Shown: piece by piece, positions 50,567 through 58,187 of the stretch
Layout: every line of letters starts with the position of its first letter
Position numbering within the stretch: position 1 is the first letter of the stretch
Assembly: GCA_020632885.1 (NCBI GenBank)
Contig: JACKEQ010000031.1
Span: forward strand, 3,133-67,132
Direction: 5' to 3'
DNA: 64,000 bases
Origin: Alphaproteobacteria bacterium
GTDB lineage: Bacteria > Myxococcota_A > UBA796 > GCA-2862545
Notes under the pieces: model-generated
The model's input: only the letters and a program-made list of their open reading frames with translations
The model's database searches: none
Told to the model about the DNA's origin: nothing
Position numbers and translations under genes: made by a program

Positions 50567-51423
50567 ACGTCCCCGACCGCCTGAACCTGCGCCTGCCCAC
50601 GCTCGGCGGGAAGCAGCTCTGGGCCGACGAGATGCTCTACGCGGGCTACCGGATCCAGCAGAACGGGCTGACCGGGCACCACCGCCTGCTCGGGCCCGAC
50701 GACACGCGCCTCGCCTGGGGCGACTACGAGACCTGCCACGCCGCCTGGACGCGGCTGAAGGCGTCCCGGCACGTGGAGCGTCCGAGCCGCCACCTCGTCC
50801 TCCTGCTCCACGGGGTCTTCCGCAGCAAGGACAGCTGGGGCCCGATGACCCGTGCCCTCCGGCGGGCCGGGTACGACGCCCAGCCCGTGAACTATCCGAG
50901 CACCCGTCGGTCCCTCGAGGACCACGCGGCCCAGGTCGAGCGCGTCCTCGACCGCTCCGAGGACGTCGACCGGGTCTCCTTCGTCTGCCACTCCATGGGC
51001 GGCATCGTGGCCCGCGTGCTCCTCGGGCGCGGCGGGTCGTGGCGGGAACGCATCCGTCCCAACCGGCTCGTCATGATCGGCACACCCAACCGCGGCGCGG
51101 AGATCGCCGAGACCCTGAGCGGCCTGCCGCTGTTCTCGGCCACGTCCGGCCCCAGCGTGGACGCCCTGCGCCCCGGGCACATCGATCGAGTCCCGCTCCC
51201 CGACATCCCCTTCGGCACGATCGCCGGGAGCAGCGGGCGGGACGCTGGCTACAACCCCCTGCTCCCGGGTGACGACGACATGACGGTCACCGTCGCGTCC
51301 ACCAGGCTCCCGGGGGCCGAGGACGAGCTGGTGGTCCAGGCGCTCCACACCTTCGTGATGGTGAAGCCGGAGGTGGTCGCCGCCACGCTCCGGTACCTCA
51401 AGTCGGGCCGCTTCCAGCCCTGA
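50563..51423 (+). CDS. Alpha/beta-hydrolase, PGAP1/lipase-like
   Basis: A 286-aa protein with a GTG start in the PP2C stop codon. Core: HLVLLLHGVFRSKDSWGPM (oxyanion HG), FVCHSMGGIVARVLL (nucleophile elbow GHSMG variant CHSMGG; Ser about 147) and VMIGTPNRGAEIA, which is typical of PGAP1/LipA-like esterases. The catalytic Asp is likely in PGDDDMTV and the His in VQALHTFVM. No signal peptide, so it is probably cytosolic. It hydrolyses an ester or amide of unknown nature. Confidence 0.85.
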   Translation: MNVPDRLNLRLPTLGGKQLWADEMLYAGYRIQQNGLTGHHRLLGPDDTRLAWGDYETCHAAWTRLKASRHVERPSRHLVLLLHGVFRSKDSWGPMTRALRRAGYDAQPVNYPSTRRSLEDHAAQVERVLDRSEDVDRVSFVCHSMGGIVARVLLGRGGSWRERIRPNRLVMIGTPNRGAEIAETLSGLPLFSATSGPSVDALRPGHIDRVPLPDIPFGTIAGSSGRDAGYNPLLPGDDDMTVTVASTRLPGAEDELVVQALHTFVMVKPEVVAATLRYLKSGRFQP

Positions 51424-51432
51424 AGCACCCGA

Positions 51433-52158
51433 TCACCCCGCGAGGTGCTCCACGAGCGCGGCCATGACGTCCGTGCGGGAGACCACCGCCTCGGGGTGCC
51501 CGGCGGTGTCCACCACGGGCAGGATCCCGATGTGGTTGCGCGCCAGGGTCGCGGCTGCCTCCTTCATGCCGGTGGACCAGCCGATGCGCCACTGCACGGG
51601 CTTCACCCGCTCGGACACGAGCGCGCTGTCGCGTGCGCCCACCAGGTCGCGCCAGGAGAGGACCGCGTAGAGCTTGCCCTGGAGCATGACCACGAGGTGA
51701 CGCTGGACGTCCTCGGCGAGGCGCGCCCGGGCATCGGCCACGGACGCACTGGCGTCGATCGTGCGCAGCGGGCGCGTGGCGTAGCGGGAGAGCGCCAGAC
51801 CCTCCGGGAGCTCGCGCGCACCGAGCCGAACGGCGTCGTGCTCGGTGAACAGCCCGACCGGCGCGCCGCCGTCGGTGATCACGACCACGTCGGTCACGGA
51901 GCCCTGGAGCGCGTCCAGCGCCTCGGCCAGCGGGGTCCCCAGCGCGACCGAGGGCACGCGGTGCACCTCCAGATCGCCCGCGACCGCGTGGTCATCGGCG
52001 TCCTCGAGGGCCACGGCGTCCAGGACACCGACGACCCACCCTCCGTCGAGCACGGGGAGATGGCGGATCCGACCGTCCTCCAGGATCGCACGACAGCGGG
52101 ACACGGGCGTGTCCACGTCCACGGTGATGGGCTCCGGTGTCATCCATTCGGCGAGCAT
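51433..52158 (-). CDS. CBS-domain protein (two Bateman pairs)
   Basis: A 241-aa protein made of four CBS motifs with no other domain: MTPEPITVDVDTPVSRCRAIL, VPSVALGTPLAEALDAL, ATRPLRTIDASASVADARAR and VQWRIGWSTGMKEAAATLA, each followed by LPVLD/VVVITD/LVVML/LPVVD strands. Bateman pairs bind adenine nucleotides and act as energy or second-messenger sensors. The ATG at 52158 follows GGAGG at 5 nt. It is divergent from the PrpA-like phosphatase; no partner enzyme is attached. Confidence 0.9.
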   Translation of the reverse strand: MLAEWMTPEPITVDVDTPVSRCRAILEDGRIRHLPVLDGGWVVGVLDAVALEDADDHAVAGDLEVHRVPSVALGTPLAEALDALQGSVTDVVVITDGGAPVGLFTEHDAVRLGARELPEGLALSRYATRPLRTIDASASVADARARLAEDVQRHLVVMLQGKLYAVLSWRDLVGARDSALVSERVKPVQWRIGWSTGMKEAAATLARNHIGILPVVDTAGHPEAVVSRTDVMAALVEHLAG

Positions 52159-52195
52159 CACGACCTCCACGCGCTCCCTTTCACCTCCCGTGCCA

Positions 52196-52211
52196 GCCCG
52201 TGCGAACGGGC
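52196..52211. repeat. GNRA-capped hairpin in divergent intergenic region
   Basis: GCCCGT-GCGA-ACGGGC is a perfect 6-bp stem with a GCGA tetraloop, located in the 5' region of the CBS gene. It could be an RNA hairpin in the leader or an operator half-pair; nothing else supports either. Confidence 0.3.
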
Positions 52212-52327
52212 ACAGCGCCGGTCCGCCTCCACGAGGTGGGCGAACACGCACACCCTGGCGCTGAAATCACACCGTCATGGCCCCAGGGGTCGGGTGGCGC
52301 TAGGGTCCGTCCACCGGAGGGGGGCTC

Positions 52328-53140
52328 CTGGACATCCACACCTGGTACGTGGGCGACATCCACGGCTGCCTGGCGGAGCTCGTGGAGCTCGAGCGACGGG
52401 TGCGAGCGGCGAGCGCGCGAGAGGGTGCGTCGACGCTCATCGTGAGCCTGGGTGACCTCGTCGACCGTGGACCCGACAGTGCCGGCGTGATCGGGCACTT
52501 CCGCAGGGGGGCCGCCGAGGGCACCCACGCCGCCATCCTCGGGAACCACGAGGAGCTCATGCTCCGCGCGCTCCACGACCACGCGCCCTGGAGCTTCGAG
52601 CGCGTGGAGATGTCGCAGCACGTGAGCGTCGGGGCGCTCTACAGGTCCCTCCGGCCCGCGGTGGCGGAAGTGCTCACCCCGGAAGACTTCCGCGCCCTCG
52701 GCCGCCTGACCTGGATCACACAGGGCGGCGCGCGCGCCCTGGCGAGCTGGAGCGCAGACCCCCGTGACCCCTCCACCTGGCGTCTGCCCGAGGAGGACGT
52801 CGCGTTCCTCTGCAGCCTCCCCGTCGTTCACCGCAGCCCCGGCGTCGTCGCCACCCACGCCCTCGTGCGGAAGGAGGAGCTCGCCGAGCTCGAGTCGGAC
52901 GAAACGCCCAGGGCGAGGCGGGCCGAGCTCGTGCAACGCGCGCTGTGGATGCGACGCCTCCCACCCGGGCCCGTCGACGCCGGGATCCACGTGTCGGGCC
53001 ACACGCCCATGAAGCGGCCGCGTCGCTACCCGGCCCGCCAGCTCCTCCGGCTCGACACGGGCTGTTGCTACGGGAACCGGCTCTCGGCCTGGTGCCCCGA
53101 GCTCGACCGCGTGGTCTCGGTGAAGAGCGCCCGTTCGTAG
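52328..53140 (+). CDS. PrpA/ApaH-like metallophosphatase with probable CTG start
   Basis: A 270-aa calcineurin-like protein phosphatase or nucleotidase. Metal motifs: WYVGDIHGC (GDxHG), LIVSLGDLVDRGPDS (GDxxDRG), ILGNHEELML (GNHE), VVATHALV and HVSGHTPM. The first beta strand must precede GDIHG, so the GTG at 52349, which encodes the V before it, starts too late. An in-frame stop lies at 52301, and the only initiator-like codon between is CTG at 52328, 7 nt after GGAGG (52316-52320). A TAGGGT at 52301-52306 would be a reasonable -10. Confidence 0.82.
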   Translation: MDIHTWYVGDIHGCLAELVELERRVRAASAREGASTLIVSLGDLVDRGPDSAGVIGHFRRGAAEGTHAAILGNHEELMLRALHDHAPWSFERVEMSQHVSVGALYRSLRPAVAEVLTPEDFRALGRLTWITQGGARALASWSADPRDPSTWRLPEEDVAFLCSLPVVHRSPGVVATHALVRKEELAELESDETPRARRAELVQRALWMRRLPPGPVDAGIHVSGHTPMKRPRRYPARQLLRLDTGCCYGNRLSAWCPELDRVVSVKSARS

Positions 53141-53149
53141 GGCGAGGGG

Positions 53150-53560
53150 CTACCGGAAGGCGAGGAGCAGGGCTGCCAGCAGGAGGACGAGCACCCCGGC
53201 CACCCCGACCATGACGACCGCCGGGACCACCCGTTCGTCCGCGGGCGGGGCCGGTGGACGTGCCGCGAGATCGTTCGCCGGGGCTGCGGGCTTGTGGTCC
53301 AGCCTCTCGTCGGGCGCCGGGCTCGGATTGCCGGGCTCCACGGCCTTGTCGTAGGGGCGCGGAGCCACCTCGGTGGGGATGTCCTCCTCGGTGCCGGCCG
53401 GGGGAGCGTCCACCAGGTCGTCCGGCTCGAGATCGTCGCTCGGCTCCGCGTAGGCCATTTCGGACGCCACCGACGGCGCGTTCCCGCGCTCCCTGGCGGG
53501 CGGCGCCGTGTGCGTGCGCCCGGTGGGGGCGTTGAGCAGGGTTCGCTTGCGGCGGGCCAA
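53150..53560 (-). CDS. Small tail-anchored membrane protein
   Basis: A 136-aa protein with one C-terminal transmembrane helix (VVMVGVAGVLVLLLAALLLA) ending in FR, preceded by an acidic, Pro-rich, disordered stretch. I propose a TTG start at 53560 (product MARRKRTLLNAPTGRT) because CCGGAG lies 5-6 nt upstream and the positively charged start is plausible; an ATG at 53458 is an alternative. No family recognised. It lies convergent with the PrpA-like gene and divergent from the TerB/methyltransferase gene. Confidence 0.55.
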   Translation of the reverse strand: MARRKRTLLNAPTGRTHTAPPARERGNAPSVASEMAYAEPSDDLEPDDLVDAPPAGTEEDIPTEVAPRPYDKAVEPGNPSPAPDERLDHKPAAPANDLAARPPAPPADERVVPAVVMVGVAGVLVLLLAALLLAFR

Positions 53561-53656
53561 GGTCGCTCCGGTGCGGACGGCTCCAGGTAACCCACGGCCC
53601 GGGGCCGCGCCGCGAGCCGGTCCTCCGCCGGCAAGCCCGAGCACCGGAAACCGCGT

Positions 53657-53662
53657 TACCCT
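53657..53662 (+). promoter_or_regulatory. TACCCT -10-like element, leaderless arrangement
   Basis: TACCCT (TANNNT form) ends 6 nt before the ATG at 53669, and there is no Shine-Dalgarno, so the transcript would start at or next to the initiation codon. Confidence 0.4.
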
Positions 53663-53668
53663 GCGCCG

Positions 53669-55033
53669 ATGGAATCACGCTACCTCGAGCTGGCCGCGGA
53701 GCTCTGCGAGCTGGTCGGCGCCGACGACCTCCTGGCCTTCCTCGGCCTCGAGCCCGACGTGTCGCCGGAAGACGCCCAGCAGGCACTGAAGAAGAAGCGC
53801 GGCTTCTACCAGTCCATGCAGGCCAACCCGAAGCATCGGGACAAGGCCAAGTTCTTCATCAAGCACTACCGCGCGCTCGACGCCGTGATGGCCGAGCCCG
53901 CCGCTCACCTCGCCCACATGGCCGCCCAGCGGGCCGCCGACAAGCTGCCGATGCTCGAGATGGCCATCGACAGCGTGCTCGCGGATGGCGTCCTCACCCC
54001 ACAGGAGGAGGAGTTCATCCGCGAGAGTGCCGAGACCATCGGCATCGACGACGACACCTTCCAGCGCGTGCTCGACGAGCGTCTGAAGCGCTCCGGGGCC
54101 GTGCGGGCGGGCGCAGTGCCCGCGGTCGGCGCACCACCACCTCCGCCGCCGACCTTCGGGCGATCCCTGGCCACCGCCCCTGTCGCCGCACAGCCGGCTC
54201 CTGCGCCGCGCAAGAAGAAGCGGGTCAGCCAGGGCTGGTGGACGCAGGACTTCACCGACCTGCTGCTCCGGCTGATCCCGGAGGGCACCACGCGCATGGT
54301 GGACATCGCGTGCGCGAGCGCCTGGAGCGCCCTCGCCCTCCTCCCGGAGCGCCCGGAGCTCGAGTACCTCGGGATCGACCGGGATGAGGAACGGCTGGCC
54401 CTCGCCCGCCGCACGCTCACCTCCTCCCCCATCGGCACGCGGGTCGTGCTGGCCCCCGGGTTCCCCCACGAGCTCCCCCTCGCGGACGACAGCGTCGACC
54501 TGGTGCTCTCGGTGATGGCCCTCCGCTACTTCTACGACACCGAGCCGATCTTCCGGGAGGCGCACCGCGTGCTGAAGGAGGGCGGGCGCTTCGTCGTCGT
54601 CGAGCCCGACGGGCTGTCCCAGCAGTTCTACTTCGACGGCCACCTCAACGTGCTCAACAACGCCTTCCGCGAGTTCATGCGCGAGGCGGACCGCCGCCTC
54701 GGCGAGACGCGGTCCGGCGAGTTCGTCGGCCGTCCCGGGCTGGCCATCGGTCCCGAGCTCGGCCACAGGCTGCGGCACGCGGGCTTCACGGCCAACCGCA
54801 TGCTGGTGCACCCGATCCAGGGCTTTCGCGAGGAGGCCAGCCTGGACTTCGCCGAGCGGGTCAGCCGGGTGATCGACAGCGTGTCCACCCGGGCCGAGCT
54901 CACCCCGCTCGACAAGCCGGTCCGCCATGTGCGCCGGGCGCTGAACAACATGGTGGAGATGATCGGGAAGGAGCAGGTGGGCCTCGGAGGCCACCTGCAG
55001 CCGGCCTTCGTCTGTGTGGGCGTGAAGACCTGA
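53669..55033 (+). CDS. Fusion protein: helical/TerB-like N-terminus and SAM methyltransferase
   Basis: A 454-aa protein. Residues 1-75 resemble a J-domain-like helical region (YLELAAELCELVGADDLLAF, KKKRGFYQSMQANPKHRDKA), lacking HPD. Residues 85-140 resemble a TerB-type module (MLEMAIDSVLADGVLTPQEE). A Pro-rich linker follows, then a class I methyltransferase from about 195: MVDIACASAWSALALL (motif I, lacking the usual GxGxG), YLGIDRDEERLALAR, LPLADDSVDLVLSVMALRYF and REAHRVLKEGGRFVVVEPDG. The acceptor is unknown. The degenerate motif I raises the possibility that it is not a catalyst. Confidence 0.75.
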   Translation: MESRYLELAAELCELVGADDLLAFLGLEPDVSPEDAQQALKKKRGFYQSMQANPKHRDKAKFFIKHYRALDAVMAEPAAHLAHMAAQRAADKLPMLEMAIDSVLADGVLTPQEEEFIRESAETIGIDDDTFQRVLDERLKRSGAVRAGAVPAVGAPPPPPPTFGRSLATAPVAAQPAPAPRKKKRVSQGWWTQDFTDLLLRLIPEGTTRMVDIACASAWSALALLPERPELEYLGIDRDEERLALARRTLTSSPIGTRVVLAPGFPHELPLADDSVDLVLSVMALRYFYDTEPIFREAHRVLKEGGRFVVVEPDGLSQQFYFDGHLNVLNNAFREFMREADRRLGETRSGEFVGRPGLAIGPELGHRLRHAGFTANRMLVHPIQGFREEASLDFAERVSRVIDSVSTRAELTPLDKPVRHVRRALNNMVEMIGKEQVGLGGHLQPAFVCVGVKT

Positions 55034-55120
55034 CCCCCAGGTCGGTGGCACATCTCGACAGGATCGTGTAAGTTCGAGCGCGAGACAGGCCGATAGAATC
55101 AGAGGCCGGAGGATATCGAC

Positions 55121-55759
55121 ATGATCAGATGGGCACCGATGATCGCGCTGACGATCCCGACCCTGGCGAGCGCGGGCACATTCGACTTCACCACCGTCGC
55201 GGGTGGTCCGGTAGACGTGAGCATCACGACGTACAGCTGGGACCTCGACAACGACGGGGGCCCGGACTTCACGAGTTCGTCGCCCGTGACCTTCACGTTC
55301 AACACGCCGACCCTGACGGGCTCCACCGAGCCCCTCTGTCAATTGCCCGGCGCCAGCGCCTACTGCTTCTCGGGCCTGTTCTCCACGAGCAACAAGGGCT
55401 ACGGCACGTTCACGAGCACCCTCTCGCTGGACCCCACCGTGGGCACGTGCACCGGGGGTACGAACTCCGCCCATCCGTTCCCTCTCGGTCCGTTCCTGGC
55501 CCGCACGGCAACATGCCCGATGATCCAGGAGATCACAGCCACCTTCGCCGACACTGGCGCCTCCTACGTCTTCGAGGGGACGGTGAACGGCGTCACATTC
55601 ACGCAGGTTCGGCTGCTCCGAAGCGGCGTATTCTACACCTTCGGCGCCAATGGCTCCCCGACGATTGCGTCGGCGACCTTCGGTAGCGACACCTTCGAGG
55701 GCGACATGACCGGTATCCTCCCCGGATTCGGTTTCGTGCCCGGCACCTTCCAGGAGTGA
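55121..55759 (+). CDS. Secreted protein of unknown function
   Basis: A 212-aa protein with a signal peptide MIRWAPMIALTIPTLASA before GTFDFTT. The mature part is rich in Thr, Ser, Gly and Phe with alternating strand residues and four cysteines in two pairs (LCQLPGASAYC, GTCTGGTNS, ATCPMI), typical of a beta-sandwich surface protein. It starts at an ATG after GGAGGATATCGAC. The following gene begins 3 bp after its stop, so it forms a two-gene unit. Confidence 0.7.
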   Translation: MIRWAPMIALTIPTLASAGTFDFTTVAGGPVDVSITTYSWDLDNDGGPDFTSSSPVTFTFNTPTLTGSTEPLCQLPGASAYCFSGLFSTSNKGYGTFTSTLSLDPTVGTCTGGTNSAHPFPLGPFLARTATCPMIQEITATFADTGASYVFEGTVNGVTFTQVRLLRSGVFYTFGANGSPTIASATFGSDTFEGDMTGILPGFGFVPGTFQE

Positions 55760-55761
55760 TC

Positions 55762-56340
55762 ATGCGCATCTTGACCCCCCTGCTCCTCCTGTTCGCGAGC
55801 GCGGCCGCGCTCGCCCAGACGGAGATCGACGCTCCGCACACCACTGTGACCTCGACGCTCACGACGATGTCCTTCGACTTCCTGACGACCGACACGACGG
55901 ACGACGCAGACAACTCGCTCCGTGGACGCCGGATCACCCTCAAGCCCACCTCCATCCCGTGCAGCTCATTCACCTCGTTGCCCCTCGCGAGCGGCTTCAA
56001 CATCGCTGACATCGAAGGATGCGGTACCGTGGAGCTCTCCGACGGCGAGAAGGGCTTCTACTCCTACAGCGGGGGCAAGAGCGAAGGCGTTGGCTACACA
56101 AGGTGGAATGTCCTATATCTAGTGCTGGACAGCGGCACGAAGATCCTGACACGGCATCCCCTGCACAAAAAAGTAAGGGATGTGTGTCCGAACCCTTGCG
56201 AGGCAACCGAATACCACTTCTGCCCGAACAAGAACTATCCAAACCAGCCAGTGGCGGTAGAGGTCTACAGCATCTCCTCCACCCTCATCAGCAACGGCAC
56301 GGCCGAGTTCTGCTTCCCATCGGACTACTGGGACTACTAG
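55762..56340 (+). CDS. Secreted protein, possibly truncated at the IS630 junction
   Basis: A 192-aa protein with a clear signal peptide (MRILTPLLLLFASAAALAQ). The ATG at 55762 has AGGAG upstream, preferable to the GTG at 55756. The body has paired Cys (IPCSSF, EGCGTV, DVCPNPCE, HFCPNK, EFCFPS). From about 56095 the base use becomes visibly less GC-rich than the neighbours (CTATATCTAG, CACAAAAAAG), which suggests foreign origin. The stop codon TAG lies in CTAG at the edge of the IS630 remnant, so the original C-terminus may have been cut off. Confidence 0.65.
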   Translation: MRILTPLLLLFASAAALAQTEIDAPHTTVTSTLTTMSFDFLTTDTTDDADNSLRGRRITLKPTSIPCSSFTSLPLASGFNIADIEGCGTVELSDGEKGFYSYSGGKSEGVGYTRWNVLYLVLDSGTKILTRHPLHKKVRDVCPNPCEATEYHFCPNKNYPNQPVAVEVYSISSTLISNGTAEFCFPSDYWDY

Positions 56341-56347
56341 TCACCCG

Positions 56348-56376
56348 GAGCAGAGAAATGTGGCGAAATTCTGCTC
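56348..56376. repeat. Inverted repeat at IS630 left boundary
   Basis: GAGCAGA (56348-56354) and TCTGCTC (56370-56376) are perfect inverses separated by 15 bases. They lie directly after CTAG and upstream of the IS630-type transposase start, where the terminal structure of such an element would be. Confidence 0.45.
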
Positions 56377-56410
56377 ACGTGTGATCCTCCGATATCGCGT
56401 CGGAGGACAC

Positions 56411-56940
56411 GTGGCAGCGAAGAGGAAGCGGGGCCGCCCGAAGGTCGAGGTCACTCTGGTGGGCGACGAGCAGGCTGAACTGGAGCGGCTGACGCGGCGC
56501 AAGCGCACAAACCGCAACTTGGCCCTGCGCGCGCAGCTCGTCCTCGACAGTGCCTCCGGCATGGCCGATACGGCCGTGGCGGCCAAGAACCATGTGAATC
56601 CCAAGACCGTCGCCACGTGGCGGCAGCGGTTCGCGGAACTCCGACTGGAGGGGCTGTTCGATGAGCCCCTGCCATGTGCGGAGCGCAAGATCACCGACGA
56701 GGATGTCGAGCGCATCGTGGTCGAGAACACCGAAGGGGCGCACGCACTGGAGCACGCGGCGCATGGCCAAGAAGGCGGGCATCAGTCACTCCTCCGTGGG
56801 CCGTATCTGGCGGGCTCACGGCTTGAAGCCCCACATCGTCCGGGGGTTCAAGCTGTCCACTGACCCCCAGTTCCGTCACGGCACACTCGACCTCTTCGCC
56901 GCGCTCGACGTGGCACCGGGGAGGTGGTCGCCCAGACCAA
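56411..56940 (+). pseudogene. IS630-family transposase remnant (two frameshifts, 3' truncated)
   Basis: The N-terminal part (GTG at 56411 after GGAGG) is a helix-turn-helix region: AAKRKRGRPKVEV, LALRAQLVLDSASGMADTAV, NPKTVATWRQRFAELRLEGL. Near 56728 the reading frame must shift to continue THWSTRRMAKKAGISHSSV and IWRAHGLKPHIVRGFKLSTD, which are IS630 hallmarks. A second shift near 56915 is needed after TLDLFAALDV to read TGEVVAQTK. The sequence stops at the 72-bp repeat at 56941, before most of the DDE domain. It is inactive. Confidence 0.8.
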
Positions 56941-57012
56941 GTACTGCGTCCCCCATGCCGGGGTTGACACCCGGTCAGGCGATAATCCCCAGGCGGATCG
57001 GCGGGGACGCGG
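56941..57012 (+). repeat. 72-bp repeat, left copy (inverted to 61248-61319)
   Basis: This copy is identical over 72 bp to the reverse complement of 61248-61319; identity ends abruptly on both sides. It has internal dyads: GCGTCCCC (56946-56953) pairs with GGGGACGC (57003-57010), and CCGGGGT-TGAC-ACCCGG forms an inner hairpin. It starts with GTAC. It directly truncates the IS630 remnant. Confidence 0.95.
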
Positions 57013-57451
57013 ATGAGCGACGAAGACGAGCGAGAGATGGTAGACGGCGGGCAGCGAGGGCTCCCAGGCCGCCGCAGCGTGGCAGAGAAGCGTGAGGCCG
57101 TGCGTTGTCCCCCCGGCGGCAAGACACTTGGCGGGGCGGAAATCGGTGTGGTGACCGCCGAGTGTCGGGGTGAGGGTGAACAGCTCGTGCCGGGGCTGCG
57201 GGCTCGGCCTCTCGTGAGGGCGGGGTTCCCACCTCGCGCGGCACGTATCGCGACGGTCGCTTCGGTCTCGCGTCCGTCCTCGCAGTCCTCGCCATGCTCG
57301 ACGACCACGTGAACGTGGTCGTCTGCGCGTGGCTCCGGGCTGCTCCGGGCGCACGCGTGCCCTTTGCTCCCTGTCGCGATCCGAGCCTTCCGCGAGGATG
57401 ATGAACCCCGCCCTCACGAGGCCATCGCCCGGTCCGGTAGGGGGAGTCCCA
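57013..57451. other. 439-bp stretch without a convincing gene
   Basis: Open frames exist on both strands but none shows a recognisable domain, and codon patterns are not convincing. It contains the palindrome at 57300-57323 and, at 57431-57451, a 21-bp segment (GGTCCGGTAGGGGGAGTCCCA) matching 19 of 21 bases of 61320-61340. It is probably decayed mobile DNA. Confidence 0.5.
57300..57323. repeat. Perfect 11-bp inverted repeat
   Basis: GACGACCACGT-GA-ACGTGGTCGTC is a perfect palindromic arm pair with a 2-base centre. No T-run follows, so a cruciform or operator is more likely than a terminator. Confidence 0.6.
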
Positions 57452-57780
57452 GAGCTCGGCCGCCAGTGGTCTCTTCGTCTCGAGCGCGCCCGATACGACG
57501 CCAAGCTAGCCGAACGCCGTTACAAAGCCGTTGATCCCGACAATCGAATTGTCGCACGCACCCTCGAGTCGGAGTGGGAAGAGAAGCTCGTCGAGGTCAC
57601 GGCCGTAGAACGAGACTACGCCGCTGCCAAGCAGAAACGAGGTGTGGTCCTGACGGAGGAGGATCAGCACAGGATCCGCGAGCTCGCGCGAGATCTTCCT
57701 CAGGTGTGGCGGGCATCGAGCACGACCTAACAGCAGCGGAAGAACCTGCTTCGATTGCTACTTCGACAAGCAGATCAGGC
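57452..57780 (+). pseudogene. Large serine recombinase C-terminal remnant
   Basis: The frame reading LGRQWSLRLERARYDAKLAE, RRYKAVDPDNRIVARTLESE and RIRELARDLPQVWRASSTT matches the region after the zinc-ribbon of large serine recombinases (resolvase/invertase family). It ends at a TAA/TAG-rich break near 57730, after which QQRKNLLRLLLRQAD continues the homology in another frame. The catalytic N-terminal domain is absent, so it cannot be active. Confidence 0.65.
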
Positions 57781-57784
57781 GGCG

Positions 57785-58114
57785 ATGTCGGGGCCTGTGG
57801 ACCGTGAACCCACGGGTGGCCCGTCCTGGAGCACACAGAACCGCCTGCTGGACCGCGTCTCCGCGTTGTTCGGCCTCGACGACGACCAGCGCCGACAGGA
57901 GGTCTCCGCCCTCAGCGGACTCCCCGTGACGGACCTCGTCGCGGCAGCAGGAAGCCGTGGCGTACGCGCCAGGGCGCAGGCGCTGCAGGGCCTCCGGGAA
58001 GGCCTCAACGTGGACGTCCTGCTCGGACTGGGTGCGCTGGCAGGGCTTTGGGGAACGCCTCACCGCTGGCTCGCAGACCGCGACCGGCTCGTGCCGCTCG
58101 GGCTGTCCCCATAG
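57785..58114 (+). CDS. Small hypothetical protein upstream of DDE transposase
   Basis: A 109-aa frame from the ATG at 57785 (MSGPVDREPTGGPSWSTQNR). It is Leu/Ala-rich with QEVSALSGLPVTDLVAAAGS resembling a small helix-turn-helix, but no family is recognised. The position, 74 bp before the transposase and on the same strand, is compatible with an accessory gene of the element. It could also be fortuitous. Confidence 0.4.
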   Translation: MSGPVDREPTGGPSWSTQNRLLDRVSALFGLDDDQRRQEVSALSGLPVTDLVAAAGSRGVRARAQALQGLREGLNVDVLLGLGALAGLWGTPHRWLADRDRLVPLGLSP

Positions 58115-58187
58115 GTCCAACGACTTCGGGTCGTGACCCTCGGCAGCCCCGTCGGGTGGACTGCAGTTCCTCACCAGGAGCCGCATC

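Noticed and set aside
56941..57012. Integron attC site
   Set aside because: The dyad is suggestive, but no RYYYAAC/GTTRRRY core pair is present, the two copies are in opposite orientation and no integrase gene is nearby.
57013..57312. Protein-coding frame beginning at the inner edge of the 72-bp repeat
   Set aside because: No domain, biased low-complexity composition and no ribosome site; comparable frames exist on the other strand.
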